Notes under the pieces: generated by a model | The model's database searches: none | Told to the model about the DNA's origin: nothing | The model's input: the letters and a program-made list of their open reading frames with translations, nothing else | Position numbers and translations under genes: made by a program | In this document: positions 49,510-57,434 of the stretch, in pieces | Numbering within the stretch: position 1 is the stretch's first letter | Layout: the number at the start of each line of letters is the position of its first letter | Source: Arthrobacter sp. NtRootA1 | GTDB taxonomy: Bacteria; Actinomycetota; Actinomycetes; Actinomycetales; Micrococcaceae | DNA: 64,000 bases | Direction: 5' to 3' | Assembly: GCF_019976975.1 (NCBI RefSeq) | Contig: NZ_AP024630.1 | Span: 4,898,001 to 4,962,000, forward strand

Positions 49510-50973
49510 ATGTCCGACCAGACGACAAAGGCGCAACTCCACGCCTCCAGCCGGGACAGCGAGCCCCACCTATCACGCTCGCTCAGCAACCGGCACATCC
49601 AGCTCCTCGCCATTGGCGGAGCCATCGGCACAGGCCTCTTTATGGGCTCCGGCAAAACCATCTCGGTTGCCGGGCCCTCCGTGATCTTTGTTTACATGAT
49701 CATCGGCTTCATGCTGTTCTTCGTCATGCGGGCCATGGGTCAACTCCTGTTGTCCAACCTGAACTACAAGTCCTTCAGCGCCTTCGCGGGCGACCTCCTT
49801 GGCCCGTGGGCAGGCTTTTTCACGGGCTGGACCTACTGGTTCTGCTGGGTAGTCACGGGTGTTGCGGATGTTATCGCCATTGCCGGCTATGCCAATGAGC
49901 TGTGGCCAGGTGTTCAACTGTGGGTCCCGGGAATTGCGACCATCGTCATCCTGCTGCTCCTGAACCTCCCCACCGTGAAGGCATTCGGCGAGACCGAGTT
50001 CTGGTTCGCACTCATCAAGATCGTTGCAATCGTCGCGTTGATCGTCGTTGGCCTGGTCATGATCTTCACCGGCTTCCAGTCCAACGCCGGCACAGCCAGC
50101 TTCACCAACCTGTGGAGCCATGGCGGGTTCTTCCCCAAGGAATTCATGGGCTTCGTTGCCGGCTTCCAGATCGCCGTCTTCGCATTCGTGGGCATCGAGC
50201 TGGTGGGCACCGCCGCAGCCGAAACCAAGAACCCCGAGCACAACCTTCCCCGCGCCATCAACGCCATCCCCCTGCGCGTCATGCTCTTCTACGTAGGCGC
50301 CCTCATCATCCTGATGTCCGTCACCCCGTGGACCGAGTTCAAGGCAGGACACAGTCCGTTCATCGCCATGTTTTCCCTGGCAGGCCTGGGCATGGCGGCA
50401 ACCGTGGTCAATCTCGTGGTGCTCACCTCTGCCATGTCTTCGGCCAACTCGGGCATCTACTCGACATCGCGCATGGTGTTCGGCCTGGCCAACGACGGCG
50501 ACGCACCCAAGGTCTTCGGCCGGCTCTCCAGCCGCAAAGTACCCCAGAACGCGCTGTTCCTGTCCTGCGTCCTGCTGCTGGCCGGCGTCGTACTCCTCTA
50601 CGCGGGCAAGGACGTCGGCGCGGCGTTCGACATGGTCACCACGGTGTCCGCGGTCTGCTTCATGTTCGTCTGGTCCATCATCCTTGCCAGCTACCTCGTG
50701 TACCGCAAGCGCCGCCCCGAGCAACACGCGGCTTCCCCGTTCAAGATGCCCGGCGGCATTCCGATGGTGTGGGTTGTTTTCGCATTCTTCGCCTTCCTGG
50801 TCTGGGCTCTCACCACACAGCCGGACACGCTCACGGCCCTGCTGGTGACGCCCATCTGGTTCGCGATCCTTGGCATCGCCTACGCCGTGGTCCGCAAATC
50901 CCCGCTGCATCAGGCGCGCGTGGCCGAGTGGAAGGCGATGGCGGAAGCCGAAACGGCGGCAGTGAGAAAGTAG
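49510..50973 (+). CDS. Amino acid permease, CycA-like (D-Ser/D-Ala/Gly type, APC superfamily)
   Basis: A 487-residue, 12-TM permease. The N-terminal motif SLSNRHIQLLAIGGAIGTGLF near 24-44 is the AAT-family signature; LSNLNYKSFSAFAGDLLGPWAGFFTGWTYW, in pieces near 79-108, is close to CycA. TAAAETKNPEHNLPRAINAIP near 235-255 is the conserved cytoplasmic loop. CycA-type carriers take up glycine, D-alanine, D-serine and D-cycloserine by proton symport. A terminator hairpin follows. The ribosome binding site is poor (GAAGGG at long spacing). Confidence 0.88.
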   Translation: MSDQTTKAQLHASSRDSEPHLSRSLSNRHIQLLAIGGAIGTGLFMGSGKTISVAGPSVIFVYMIIGFMLFFVMRAMGQLLLSNLNYKSFSAFAGDLLGPWAGFFTGWTYWFCWVVTGVADVIAIAGYANELWPGVQLWVPGIATIVILLLLNLPTVKAFGETEFWFALIKIVAIVALIVVGLVMIFTGFQSNAGTASFTNLWSHGGFFPKEFMGFVAGFQIAVFAFVGIELVGTAAAETKNPEHNLPRAINAIPLRVMLFYVGALIILMSVTPWTEFKAGHSPFIAMFSLAGLGMAATVVNLVVLTSAMSSANSGIYSTSRMVFGLANDGDAPKVFGRLSSRKVPQNALFLSCVLLLAGVVLLYAGKDVGAAFDMVTTVSAVCFMFVWSIILASYLVYRKRRPEQHAASPFKMPGGIPMVWVVFAFFAFLVWALTTQPDTLTALLVTPIWFAILGIAYAVVRKSPLHQARVAEWKAMAEAETAAVRK

Positions 50974-50978
50974 CCGAA

Positions 50979-51039
50979 CGTCTATGGGGCTGTGCCCGCT
51001 TCGCGATGCCCACCACGCCGCAGCCCCATAGACGCTTTT
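50979..51039 (+). terminator. Terminator of the CycA-like permease gene
   Basis: CGTCTATGGGGCTG (50979-50992) and its perfect complement (51021-51034) flank a 28-nt loop, followed by CTTTTT. A degenerate inverted copy of the 32-bp repeat core (TCACATCC at 51040, GATCTTCTC at 51083) lies just beyond. Confidence 0.7.
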
Positions 51040-51110
51040 TCACATCCCACTGAACTGGTTCAGAGAAGAAGATACGGCTGCTGATCTTCTCGGTAGAGCG
51101 GTATAGCCGT

Positions 51111-51144
51111 CGACGTCGGCACCCAAGGCTGGGTGCCGACGTCG
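51111..51144. repeat. GC-rich hairpin, second copy, beside the repeat array
   Basis: CGACGTCGGCACCC (51111-51124) and GGGTGCCGACGTCG (51131-51144) around AAGGCT. The arms are identical to those at 3117-3149; only the loop differs. Confidence 0.75.
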
Positions 51145-51152
51145 AACGTTTC

Positions 51153-51224
51153 TTATGTGAGAGAAGATCGCCCACAGGATGTGAGAGAAGATCGCCCGAG
51201 AAGCCGCAGGATGTGAGAGAAGAA
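51153..51224 (+). repeat. Three copies of the GTGAGAGA repeat behind mtlD
   Basis: Cores start at 51157, 51181 and 51213, giving spacings of 24 and 32 bp; the first unit is 8 bp short. The consensus GGATGTGAGAGAAGATCGCCC is shared in pieces with the other loci. The last copy ends next to the mtlD TAG (51227-51225), and the hairpin at 51111 stands 9 bp before the first. Confidence 0.75.
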
Positions 51225-52373
51225 CTAGGCTTCGGCTTTGCGGTCCTCTATGAGCTTCTGGATCGCCGGGAACAGCGGGTGCGACGGCGGAAGTTCGGTA
51301 ATGCGCTCGACGGCGGCAGCAGCGTCCAGCTCAGAGAGCATGTTTGCGAGTTCCACGGCTTCGTCGTCAGATCCGTCATCGAAACGAAGGGCGGCCGACA
51401 TCGCCTCCAACAGTGCTACCGGCGTGACACCACGCTCGGCGAGCTCAGCCGCGGGGCCCACAAACCGCTCGTGCCGGCCAAGCTTCCGCAGCGGTGCCCG
51501 GCCGACGCGAACCACGGTATCGGGCAGGTACGGGTTGGTGAAGCGGGACAGGATCTTCTGCACGTACGCTTCCTGCTCGGCCTCCACGAATCCGTGCTTG
51601 GCCACCAAGAGTTCCTTGGTCTCCTCCAGCACCGCCCGAACCTTCGCCGCCACGGACGGATCAGCCATGGCCTCGGAGATCTTCTCCAGGCCCGCCGCAT
51701 AGCCGAAATACGCAGCAGATGCATGCCCGGTGTTCACGGTGAACAGCTTCCGCTCGATGTACGGGCCAAGATCATCCACAAAGGTAGCACCAGGAATGTC
51801 GGGGACGTGGTCACCAAACGGTGTGCGGTCGATGACCCATTCGTAGAACGTCTCCACAGTGACATCCAGGCCCTGGCCCGGCTCCTGATTCGGGACAATT
51901 CGGTCCACGGCGGTGTTGGCAAAGACAGCGACTGAATCCAAATCAGCCGCGGAATCGTCCCAAGCCGCCCGGACTTCCACTTGAAGGAGGTGCGTCGCGT
52001 TGATGGCGTTCTCGCAGGCCATTATCTGCAGGGGCGGGAGTGAGGGCTCCCGCGCAGCGAGCCCTCGAGCGATCACGGGTGCCACGAACTTCAGGATGTG
52101 TGGGCCCACCGCGGTGGTGACCAGGTCCGCCGTCGAGATTTCCTCAACAACGGCGGCTTCCTGCGTGCTCGAGTTCAGTGCACGGAACCGGTCAACGGTT
52201 TTAACCGCCGGGTTCTCCCCCACCTCATGGACGTCGTAGCTGCTCGCGGAAGCGAGCTGGCTGATCAGGGCGTCCGCAACATCCGCGAACACCACCTCAT
52301 AGCCGGCCTCGTGGAGCAGCAACCCCACAAAGCCGCGTCCGATGTTGCCTGCCCCAAAATGGACTGCCTTCAC
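51225..52373 (-). CDS. mtlD: Mannitol-1-phosphate 5-dehydrogenase
   Basis: Oxidises mannitol-1-phosphate, the product of the mannitol PTS, to fructose-6-phosphate with NAD+. The 382-residue protein begins MKAVHFGAGNIGRGFVGLLL, the NAD-binding motif; DLVTTAVGPHIL is near 83-94, ACENAINAT near 119-127, and KLFTVNTGHASAAYFGY near 209-225 carries the polyol dehydrogenase catalytic Lys/Asn/His region. The GTG start at 52373 overlaps the mtlA stop by 1 bp. Its 3' end abuts the GTGAGAGA repeat array. Confidence 0.95.
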   Translation of the reverse strand: MKAVHFGAGNIGRGFVGLLLHEAGYEVVFADVADALISQLASASSYDVHEVGENPAVKTVDRFRALNSSTQEAAVVEEISTADLVTTAVGPHILKFVAPVIARGLAAREPSLPPLQIMACENAINATHLLQVEVRAAWDDSAADLDSVAVFANTAVDRIVPNQEPGQGLDVTVETFYEWVIDRTPFGDHVPDIPGATFVDDLGPYIERKLFTVNTGHASAAYFGYAAGLEKISEAMADPSVAAKVRAVLEETKELLVAKHGFVEAEQEAYVQKILSRFTNPYLPDTVVRVGRAPLRKLGRHERFVGPAAELAERGVTPVALLEAMSAALRFDDGSDDEAVELANMLSELDAAAAVERITELPPSHPLFPAIQKLIEDRKAEA

Positions 52374-54391
52374 TATGCGTTGACCTTTCCGAACAGCTCC
52401 AGCACTTCCTCAACCGTGGTTGCTTCCTCCAACTGGGCTACCTGGGCTTTGTTGGTGAAGATTTTGGCGATCGAGGACAGGATGTGGAGGTGCTCATTGT
52501 TGAGGCCAGCGACGCCGACCACGAACTTCACTTGTTTGCCACCCCAGTCGATGCCCTCGGGGTACCGAATGATGGAAACTGCCGAGTGCATGATGTGTTC
52601 TTTGGCATCGTTGGTGCCGTGCGGGATTGCCAGAAAGCTGCCCATGTACGTGGATACGGATTCCTCGCGTTCGTGCATGGCGTGCACGTAGCTGACATCC
52701 ACGGCACCGCGGTCAAGCAGGAGCTGCCCCGCTTCGTCGATCGCGGTATCGCGGTCGCGTGCCGTTCCATTCAGCACAACGCTTTCGGGGAGCAGGACTG
52801 CTTTACCCCCGACGACGGCGGCTGGCTCAGCTGCGTGCGCACCGTGCGTCGCGGCTGCTTCAGCTTCGACCGCTCCGTCGGCGTGGGCTGCCGCAGGGCC
52901 TTCCGTGTTGCTCGTCTTGACCAAGTCCACGATTTCGTCGTACTTGGGGCTGTTCATGAAGTTGTCCACGGAATAGTGCACCGCGCTGGAAGTTCGCGGC
53001 TGGGCACGTTCCGTAAGGTCCTGATGGGTGACCACAACATCGTAGGTGTCACTCAGGTTGGCGATAGCCGAGTTGGTGACCTTGACGTCCGGGAAGCCGG
53101 CTGCCTTGATCTTGTTGCGCAGCACCGAGGCGCCCATGGCACTGGAGCCCATCCCGGCGTCGCAAGCGAACACGATGTTCTGCACCGGCCGGGTCAGCAC
53201 GGCAACGTCGCTGCGGCCACCACGGTCACCCACCAGGGCCGAGGAGACAGAGCTCTTCTTGCCCTTCATGGCTTCCATGCGGGATGTGGCTTCGGAAAGA
53301 TCGTCCTCGCCCTTGTTCTTGGAGGTGCGCAGGATCACTGAAGCTATCAGGAAGGAAACGGTAGTCGCCAGGAGTACAGCCAGAATCACGCCGACGTAGC
53401 TGTCACGCGACGTCTGGGCGATAACTGCAAGGATGGAACCTGGCGCTGCCGGAGCCACTAGGCCGGAGTTGGTGATGGCCAGTGTTGCGATACCCGTCAT
53501 GCCGCCACCGATGGCAGCGAGGATCAGGATCGGCTTCATGAGCACGTACGGGAAGTAGATCTCGTGGATGCCGCCGAAGAAGTGGATGATCGCTGCGCCC
53601 GGTGCCGAAGCTTTTGCTGCGCCGCGGCCGAAGAACATGTAGGCCAGCAGGATACCCATGCCCGGGCCGGGGTTGGCCTCAAGGAGGAACAGGATGGACT
53701 TGCCGTGGTCCAGGGACTGCTGGATTCCCAGGGGAGTCAGCACGCCGTGGTTGATGGCGTTGTTGAGGAAGAGGACCTTTGCCGGCTCAATGAAGATGCT
53801 GGTCAGCGGGAGCAGGCCATTGTTGACCAGGAACTGGACAACCTGTCCAGCGCCATCGGTGAAAATCTTGACGAGCCACGAAAGTCCGTAGAAGCCACCC
53901 AAGGCCAAGGCTGCGCCCCAGATGCCTGCGGAGAAGTTGTTCACCAGCATCTCGAAGCCGGGACGGATCTTGCCATCCCAAAGGCGGTCGAGTTGCTTGA
54001 TGGTCCAGCCACCCAGCGGACCCATGATCATGGCGCCGATGAACATCGGGGAACTTGTACCGGCGATGACACCCATGGTGGCAATAGCACCCACCACGCC
54101 GCCGCGGACGTCGTAGACCATCCGGCCGCCGGTATAGGCAATCAGCAGTGGCAGCAGGTACTTGACCATGGGGCCAACGAGGCCGGGGTTGGTTACTCCC
54201 TCAGCGTTGGTCCCGAAACCGCCAAGTTCCGCGACTGGAATCCACCCTTCTTTGATGAACAGGGCCGTGATGAGGCCCCAGGCGATGAAGGCGCCAATGT
54301 TGGGCATGATCATGCCGGAGAGGAATGTTCCGAACTTTTGGACGCCAACGCGCAGGCTGGTGCGGGGCTTCGCAACGGTCTCTGTTGCCAT
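52373..54391 (-). CDS. mtlA: Mannitol-specific PTS enzyme IICBA
   Basis: A 672-residue fused PTS permease that imports and phosphorylates mannitol. EIIC spans about 15-355 with GGIHEIYFPYVLMKP near 273-287. EIIB follows after a charged linker, with active-site Cys410 in IVFACDAGMGSSAMG. An Ala/His-rich linker near 497-528 leads to EIIA, where His591 in FLAIPHGTNDAK is the first phosphorylation site. All three active residues are present. It overlaps mtlD by one base and lies 66 bp downstream of the tetR gene on the same strand. The general PTS proteins EI and HPr are encoded just across the divergent gap. Confidence 0.95.
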   Translation of the reverse strand: MATETVAKPRTSLRVGVQKFGTFLSGMIMPNIGAFIAWGLITALFIKEGWIPVAELGGFGTNAEGVTNPGLVGPMVKYLLPLLIAYTGGRMVYDVRGGVVGAIATMGVIAGTSSPMFIGAMIMGPLGGWTIKQLDRLWDGKIRPGFEMLVNNFSAGIWGAALALGGFYGLSWLVKIFTDGAGQVVQFLVNNGLLPLTSIFIEPAKVLFLNNAINHGVLTPLGIQQSLDHGKSILFLLEANPGPGMGILLAYMFFGRGAAKASAPGAAIIHFFGGIHEIYFPYVLMKPILILAAIGGGMTGIATLAITNSGLVAPAAPGSILAVIAQTSRDSYVGVILAVLLATTVSFLIASVILRTSKNKGEDDLSEATSRMEAMKGKKSSVSSALVGDRGGRSDVAVLTRPVQNIVFACDAGMGSSAMGASVLRNKIKAAGFPDVKVTNSAIANLSDTYDVVVTHQDLTERAQPRTSSAVHYSVDNFMNSPKYDEIVDLVKTSNTEGPAAAHADGAVEAEAAATHGAHAAEPAAVVGGKAVLLPESVVLNGTARDRDTAIDEAGQLLLDRGAVDVSYVHAMHEREESVSTYMGSFLAIPHGTNDAKEHIMHSAVSIIRYPEGIDWGGKQVKFVVGVAGLNNEHLHILSSIAKIFTNKAQVAQLEEATTVEEVLELFGKVNA

Positions 54392-54431
54392 GTGAATTCC
54401 TAACGTGTGTCCCGCAGCGGCGCGGGGTCAG

Positions 54432-54445
54432 TCGATATAGATCGA
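54432..54445. promoter_or_regulatory. Palindrome in the tetR-mtlA gap
   Basis: TCGAT-ATAG-ATCGA is a perfect 5-4-5 palindrome 41 bp before the mtlA ATG. It could be a local operator for mtlA. Its sequence is unlike the TetR site at 55199. Confidence 0.3.
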
Positions 54446-54457
54446 GAGAGAACAGCC

Positions 54458-55180
54458 TTAGGAGCTGCTGGAAATGCGGTGAAGCCACTCAAGGAAGAGC
54501 TTCAATTCAGAGCTGGAAAGTTGGTCTGAATGCGAGGCCTGCAGTGCCGCATTCAGGGCGATTGCCGCAACAACCACGGAGGACTTACCGGAGTCCTCCG
54601 CTGCGGCGCCACGGGCGGTATCCGTGGAGACGGCGAAAATCATGGAATCCCGGGTCATCGTTGAGAGCTCGAGGTTCCTTTCTTCCACCGGTTCGGCGAT
54701 GAGCATGAGCGTTACACCCACGTTGGCCGCGAGGATGCTTCGTGCCGCTTCGCGGGGCGGCACATTGATCTGACCGGCGATGGCGGCCTTGTTCAGCATT
54801 TCTTCCAGAAGCGCTTCAGCATCGGCCACGATGGCTGGGCGGCTTTCCGGCCTGATATTGCCGAACATCACCAAATACAGGTGGGGCTGGCTCAGCCCGA
54901 ACTGGACGTGGTTGTCCCACATCCGTCGGACATCTTCCAAAGGCTCCCCGGACGGTGCAAAGTCCCGCTCCCCTGCCACGTACTCTTCAAAGCCAGCGGA
55001 AACGACGGCGTCGAACAGTCCTTCTTTGTCTCCAAAGTGGTGGTAGAGCGTTGGGGCCGTAACCCCGGCCAAGGCTGTGATCTGGCGTGTAGAGACCGCT
55101 GACCCCTCCGAACTTGCCAGCAATTCAGCAGCTGCACGGAGCAACCGAATTTTTGGCGGAAGCTGGTCATCGAAACTCAT
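54458..55180 (-). CDS. TetR-family regulator of the mannitol PTS genes
   Basis: A 240-residue regulator. RQITALAGVTAPTLYHHFGDKEGLFDAVV near 32-60 (read in pieces) is the TetR helix-turn-helix with the typical YHHFGDKEGL end. The C-terminal helical domain would bind an inducer, perhaps a sugar phosphate. It precedes mtlA by 66 bp and is divergent from ptsI. A perfect palindrome lies 18 bp upstream of its ATG. Mannitol operons usually use MtlR or DeoR/LacI proteins, so a TetR here is uncommon. Confidence 0.87.
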   Translation of the reverse strand: MSFDDQLPPKIRLLRAAAELLASSEGSAVSTRQITALAGVTAPTLYHHFGDKEGLFDAVVSAGFEEYVAGERDFAPSGEPLEDVRRMWDNHVQFGLSQPHLYLVMFGNIRPESRPAIVADAEALLEEMLNKAAIAGQINVPPREAARSILAANVGVTLMLIAEPVEERNLELSTMTRDSMIFAVSTDTARGAAAEDSGKSSVVVAAIALNAALQASHSDQLSSSELKLFLEWLHRISSSS

Positions 55181-55198
55181 AACCGCTACCCTAGCACC

Positions 55199-55213
55199 TA
55201 TAGCGTTGCTATA
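55199..55213. promoter_or_regulatory. TetR operator candidate in the divergent tetR/ptsI gap
   Basis: TATAGC-GTT-GCTATA is a perfect 6-3-6 palindrome. It lies 19-33 bp before the tetR start and about 100 bp before ptsI, a position from which one repressor could control tetR-mtlA-mtlD and ptsI-ptsH together. An overlapping CGCTA/TAGCG pair (55184 and 55201) may be a second half-site set. Confidence 0.6.
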
Positions 55214-55309
55214 TGAAGTGGCTCACAACAGAATTTTGTAGGCTAATTTCACAGGCTCGTGGTGCCGTCGCCGGTGGGTCTGAACCAACACCAAGGAACA
55301 GAGGATTCA

Positions 55310-57010
55310 GTGCAGAATTTCCAAGGAGTAGGGGTAAGCCCTGGCCGCATCATTGGCACCGTCCGCCAGATGCCCAAACCGGTGAGTGAACCGCCGTCGG
55401 GTGAACGGTTGGCCGCAGACGTGAGTCCGGAGGACGCCGTCGCGGGCTTGAAAACCGCAGCCCAAGCTGTCCATGACGAGCTCAAGGGCCGGGCCGATTC
55501 TGCCTCCGGCGATGGCAAGGCCGTCCTGGAAGCCACGGCGCTCATGGCGAAGGACACCATGCTCCTGAAATCCGCGGCCAAGCTCATCAACGCAGGTTCA
55601 TCCGCGGAACGCGCCATCTGGGAAGCCGGCGCCTCCGTTTCCGAAATGCTGCACAACCTGGGCGGCTACATGGCCGAACGCGCAACGGACGTGCTGGACG
55701 TGCGCGCCCGCATTGTGGCTGAGCTGCGGGGCGTCCCCGCCCCCGGCATCCCGGCTTCGGAGACTCCTTTCATTTTGATGGCCGAGGACCTCGCTCCCGC
55801 GGACACCGCCACTCTTGACGCCGAGAAGGTGCTTGCCCTGGTGACCTCGGGCGGCGGGCCGCAATCGCACACGGCGATCATCGCGCGCTCGCTCGGCCTG
55901 CCAGCGGTGGTTGCCGCCCACGGCGTTGACCTGATTCCTGACGGCTCCGAAGTCTTCGTGGACGGAGCTGCAGGGTTTGTGGCAGTTTCCCCCTCGGACG
56001 AGCAGCGCGCTGCAGCGACCGCCTGGGCGGAAACCTCGGCAACGCTGGCCGCCTTCGACGGAAACGGCACGACGGCGGACGGCCACTTGGTCCCGCTCCT
56101 CGCCAACGTGGGTGGGGCCAAGGATGCCGTGGCAGCAGCCGGCCTCGGCGCCCAGGGGGTTGGCCTGTTCCGCACCGAGTTCTGCTTCCTCGAGCGCGAT
56201 ACCGAGCCCTCCGTCGACGAACAAGCCGCAGCGTACAAGGCTGTGTTTGACGCGTTCCCCGGCAAGAAAGTAGTGCTGCGAACCCTCGACGCCGGCGCAG
56301 ACAAGCCCCTCCCCTTCCTCACCGACGCCACCGAGCCCAACCCCGCCCTTGGTGTTCGCGGCTACCGGACAGACTTCACCACGCCCGGCGTTTTGGAACG
56401 TCAGCTGGAAGCCATTGCCCGGGCAGCTTCTCAATCCGAGGCCGACGTCTGGGTCATGGCCCCGATGATCTCCACGGCCGCCGAAGCCGGACGGTTCGCC
56501 TCATTGTGCGCTGCTGCCGGCATCCAAACCCCTGGTGTCATGGTGGAAGTCCCCTCGGCTGCCTTGACTGCCGCCTCCGTGCTCCGCGAAGTTGGCTTCG
56601 CTTCACTGGGCACCAACGACCTCACCCAGTACGCCATGGCCGCCGACCGCCAACTCGGGCCCCTCGCGGAGCTGAACACTCCATGGCAGCCCGCCGTCCT
56701 GAGGCTGGTGCAGCTCACAGTGGAGGGTGCAGAGCAGGAAGCATCCGGCCGGGAAGGCGGCAGCAAACCCGTGGGAGTCTGTGGCGAGGCAGCCGCGGAC
56801 CCTGCCCTCGCCGTCGTACTTACCGGACTCGGCGTCAGCACACTGTCCATGACCGCGCGCTCATTGGCCGCCGTCGGGACTGTGCTGAAGACCGTCACAC
56901 TGGAGCAGGCGCAGGAACTCGCCCGGCTGGCCCTCACCGCGCCCAGCGCTACCGAGGCGCGCGAGTGGGTCCGGGCCAAGCTCCCCGTGCTCGAAGAACT
57001 CGGCCTCTAA
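55310..57010 (+). CDS. ptsI: PTS enzyme I (phosphoenolpyruvate-protein phosphotransferase)
   Basis: Takes phosphate from PEP and passes it to HPr. The 566-residue protein starts QNFQGVGVSPGRIIG, typical for EI. The active His187 is in SGGGPQSHTAIIARSLGLP; the PEP-binding barrel contains GVGLFRTEFCFLERD near 285-299, RTLDAGADKPLPF near 325-337 and LGTNDLTQYAMAADR near 440-454. The catalytic Cys is in VGVCGEAAADP near 495-505. The GTG at 55310 follows GAGGA with 4-nt spacing; the frame remains open to 55259, but without a suitable start context. It is 31 bp upstream of ptsH. Confidence 0.95.
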   Translation: MQNFQGVGVSPGRIIGTVRQMPKPVSEPPSGERLAADVSPEDAVAGLKTAAQAVHDELKGRADSASGDGKAVLEATALMAKDTMLLKSAAKLINAGSSAERAIWEAGASVSEMLHNLGGYMAERATDVLDVRARIVAELRGVPAPGIPASETPFILMAEDLAPADTATLDAEKVLALVTSGGGPQSHTAIIARSLGLPAVVAAHGVDLIPDGSEVFVDGAAGFVAVSPSDEQRAAATAWAETSATLAAFDGNGTTADGHLVPLLANVGGAKDAVAAAGLGAQGVGLFRTEFCFLERDTEPSVDEQAAAYKAVFDAFPGKKVVLRTLDAGADKPLPFLTDATEPNPALGVRGYRTDFTTPGVLERQLEAIARAASQSEADVWVMAPMISTAAEAGRFASLCAAAGIQTPGVMVEVPSAALTAASVLREVGFASLGTNDLTQYAMAADRQLGPLAELNTPWQPAVLRLVQLTVEGAEQEASGREGGSKPVGVCGEAAADPALAVVLTGLGVSTLSMTARSLAAVGTVLKTVTLEQAQELARLALTAPSATEAREWVRAKLPVLEELGL

Positions 57011-57041
57011 ACCCTGCCAATTTCCATCAAAGGAGAAACCC

Positions 57042-57320
57042 ATGCCTGAACGCACAGCCACCATCGCCAGCCGCTCCGGCCTGCACGCCCGGCCCGCCGC
57101 ACTGTTCGCCGAAGCCGCAGGTGAGCAGCCGGTGGAGGTCACCATTGCCATGCAAGGCGAACCCGCCGATGAAGCCCTCGACGCCGCCAGCATCCTCTCG
57201 CTCATGACGCTCGGTGCCGCCAAGGGCGACGTCGTGGTGCTGCGGGCGGAGGGCGACGGGGCCGACGCTGCCTTGGACGCACTGGTGGCGTTGCTGGAGA
57301 CGGATTTGGACGCGGTGTAG
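57042..57320 (+). CDS. ptsH: PTS phosphocarrier protein HPr
   Basis: A 92-residue HPr. The active His15 lies in SRSGLHARPAALF, and the regulatory-serine region is DAASILSLMTLGAAKGD near 47-63. The C-terminal helix ends ALVALLETDLDAV. AAAGGAGAA precedes the ATG. The gene order ptsI-ptsH is reversed from enteric bacteria. With mtlA it provides a complete phosphorelay for mannitol; other PTS permeases elsewhere in the genome could also use it. Confidence 0.95.
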   Translation: MPERTATIASRSGLHARPAALFAEAAGEQPVEVTIAMQGEPADEALDAASILSLMTLGAAKGDVVVLRAEGDGADAALDALVALLETDLDAV

Positions 57321-57341
57321 CTTTGGCCTGTGGGCTTGGCT

Positions 57342-57413
57342 GCCCGATTCGATGGTCCGCTGCGCACTAGACGGTAGGAGTCGTCTGGCCTGCAGGGAGT
57401 CATCGAATCGGGC
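57342..57413. terminator. Nested inverted repeat between convergent ptsH and levanase genes
   Basis: GCCCGATTCGATG (57342-57354) and its perfect complement (57401-57413) enclose 46 nt that contain an inner stem AGACG/CGTCT (57369-57373 and 57382-57386). The segment TTCGATGGTCCGCTGCGCA also occurs at 13098-13116 with one change. Confidence 0.6.
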
Positions 57414-57434
57414 TCACCAGCTTGAATGCCGGGC

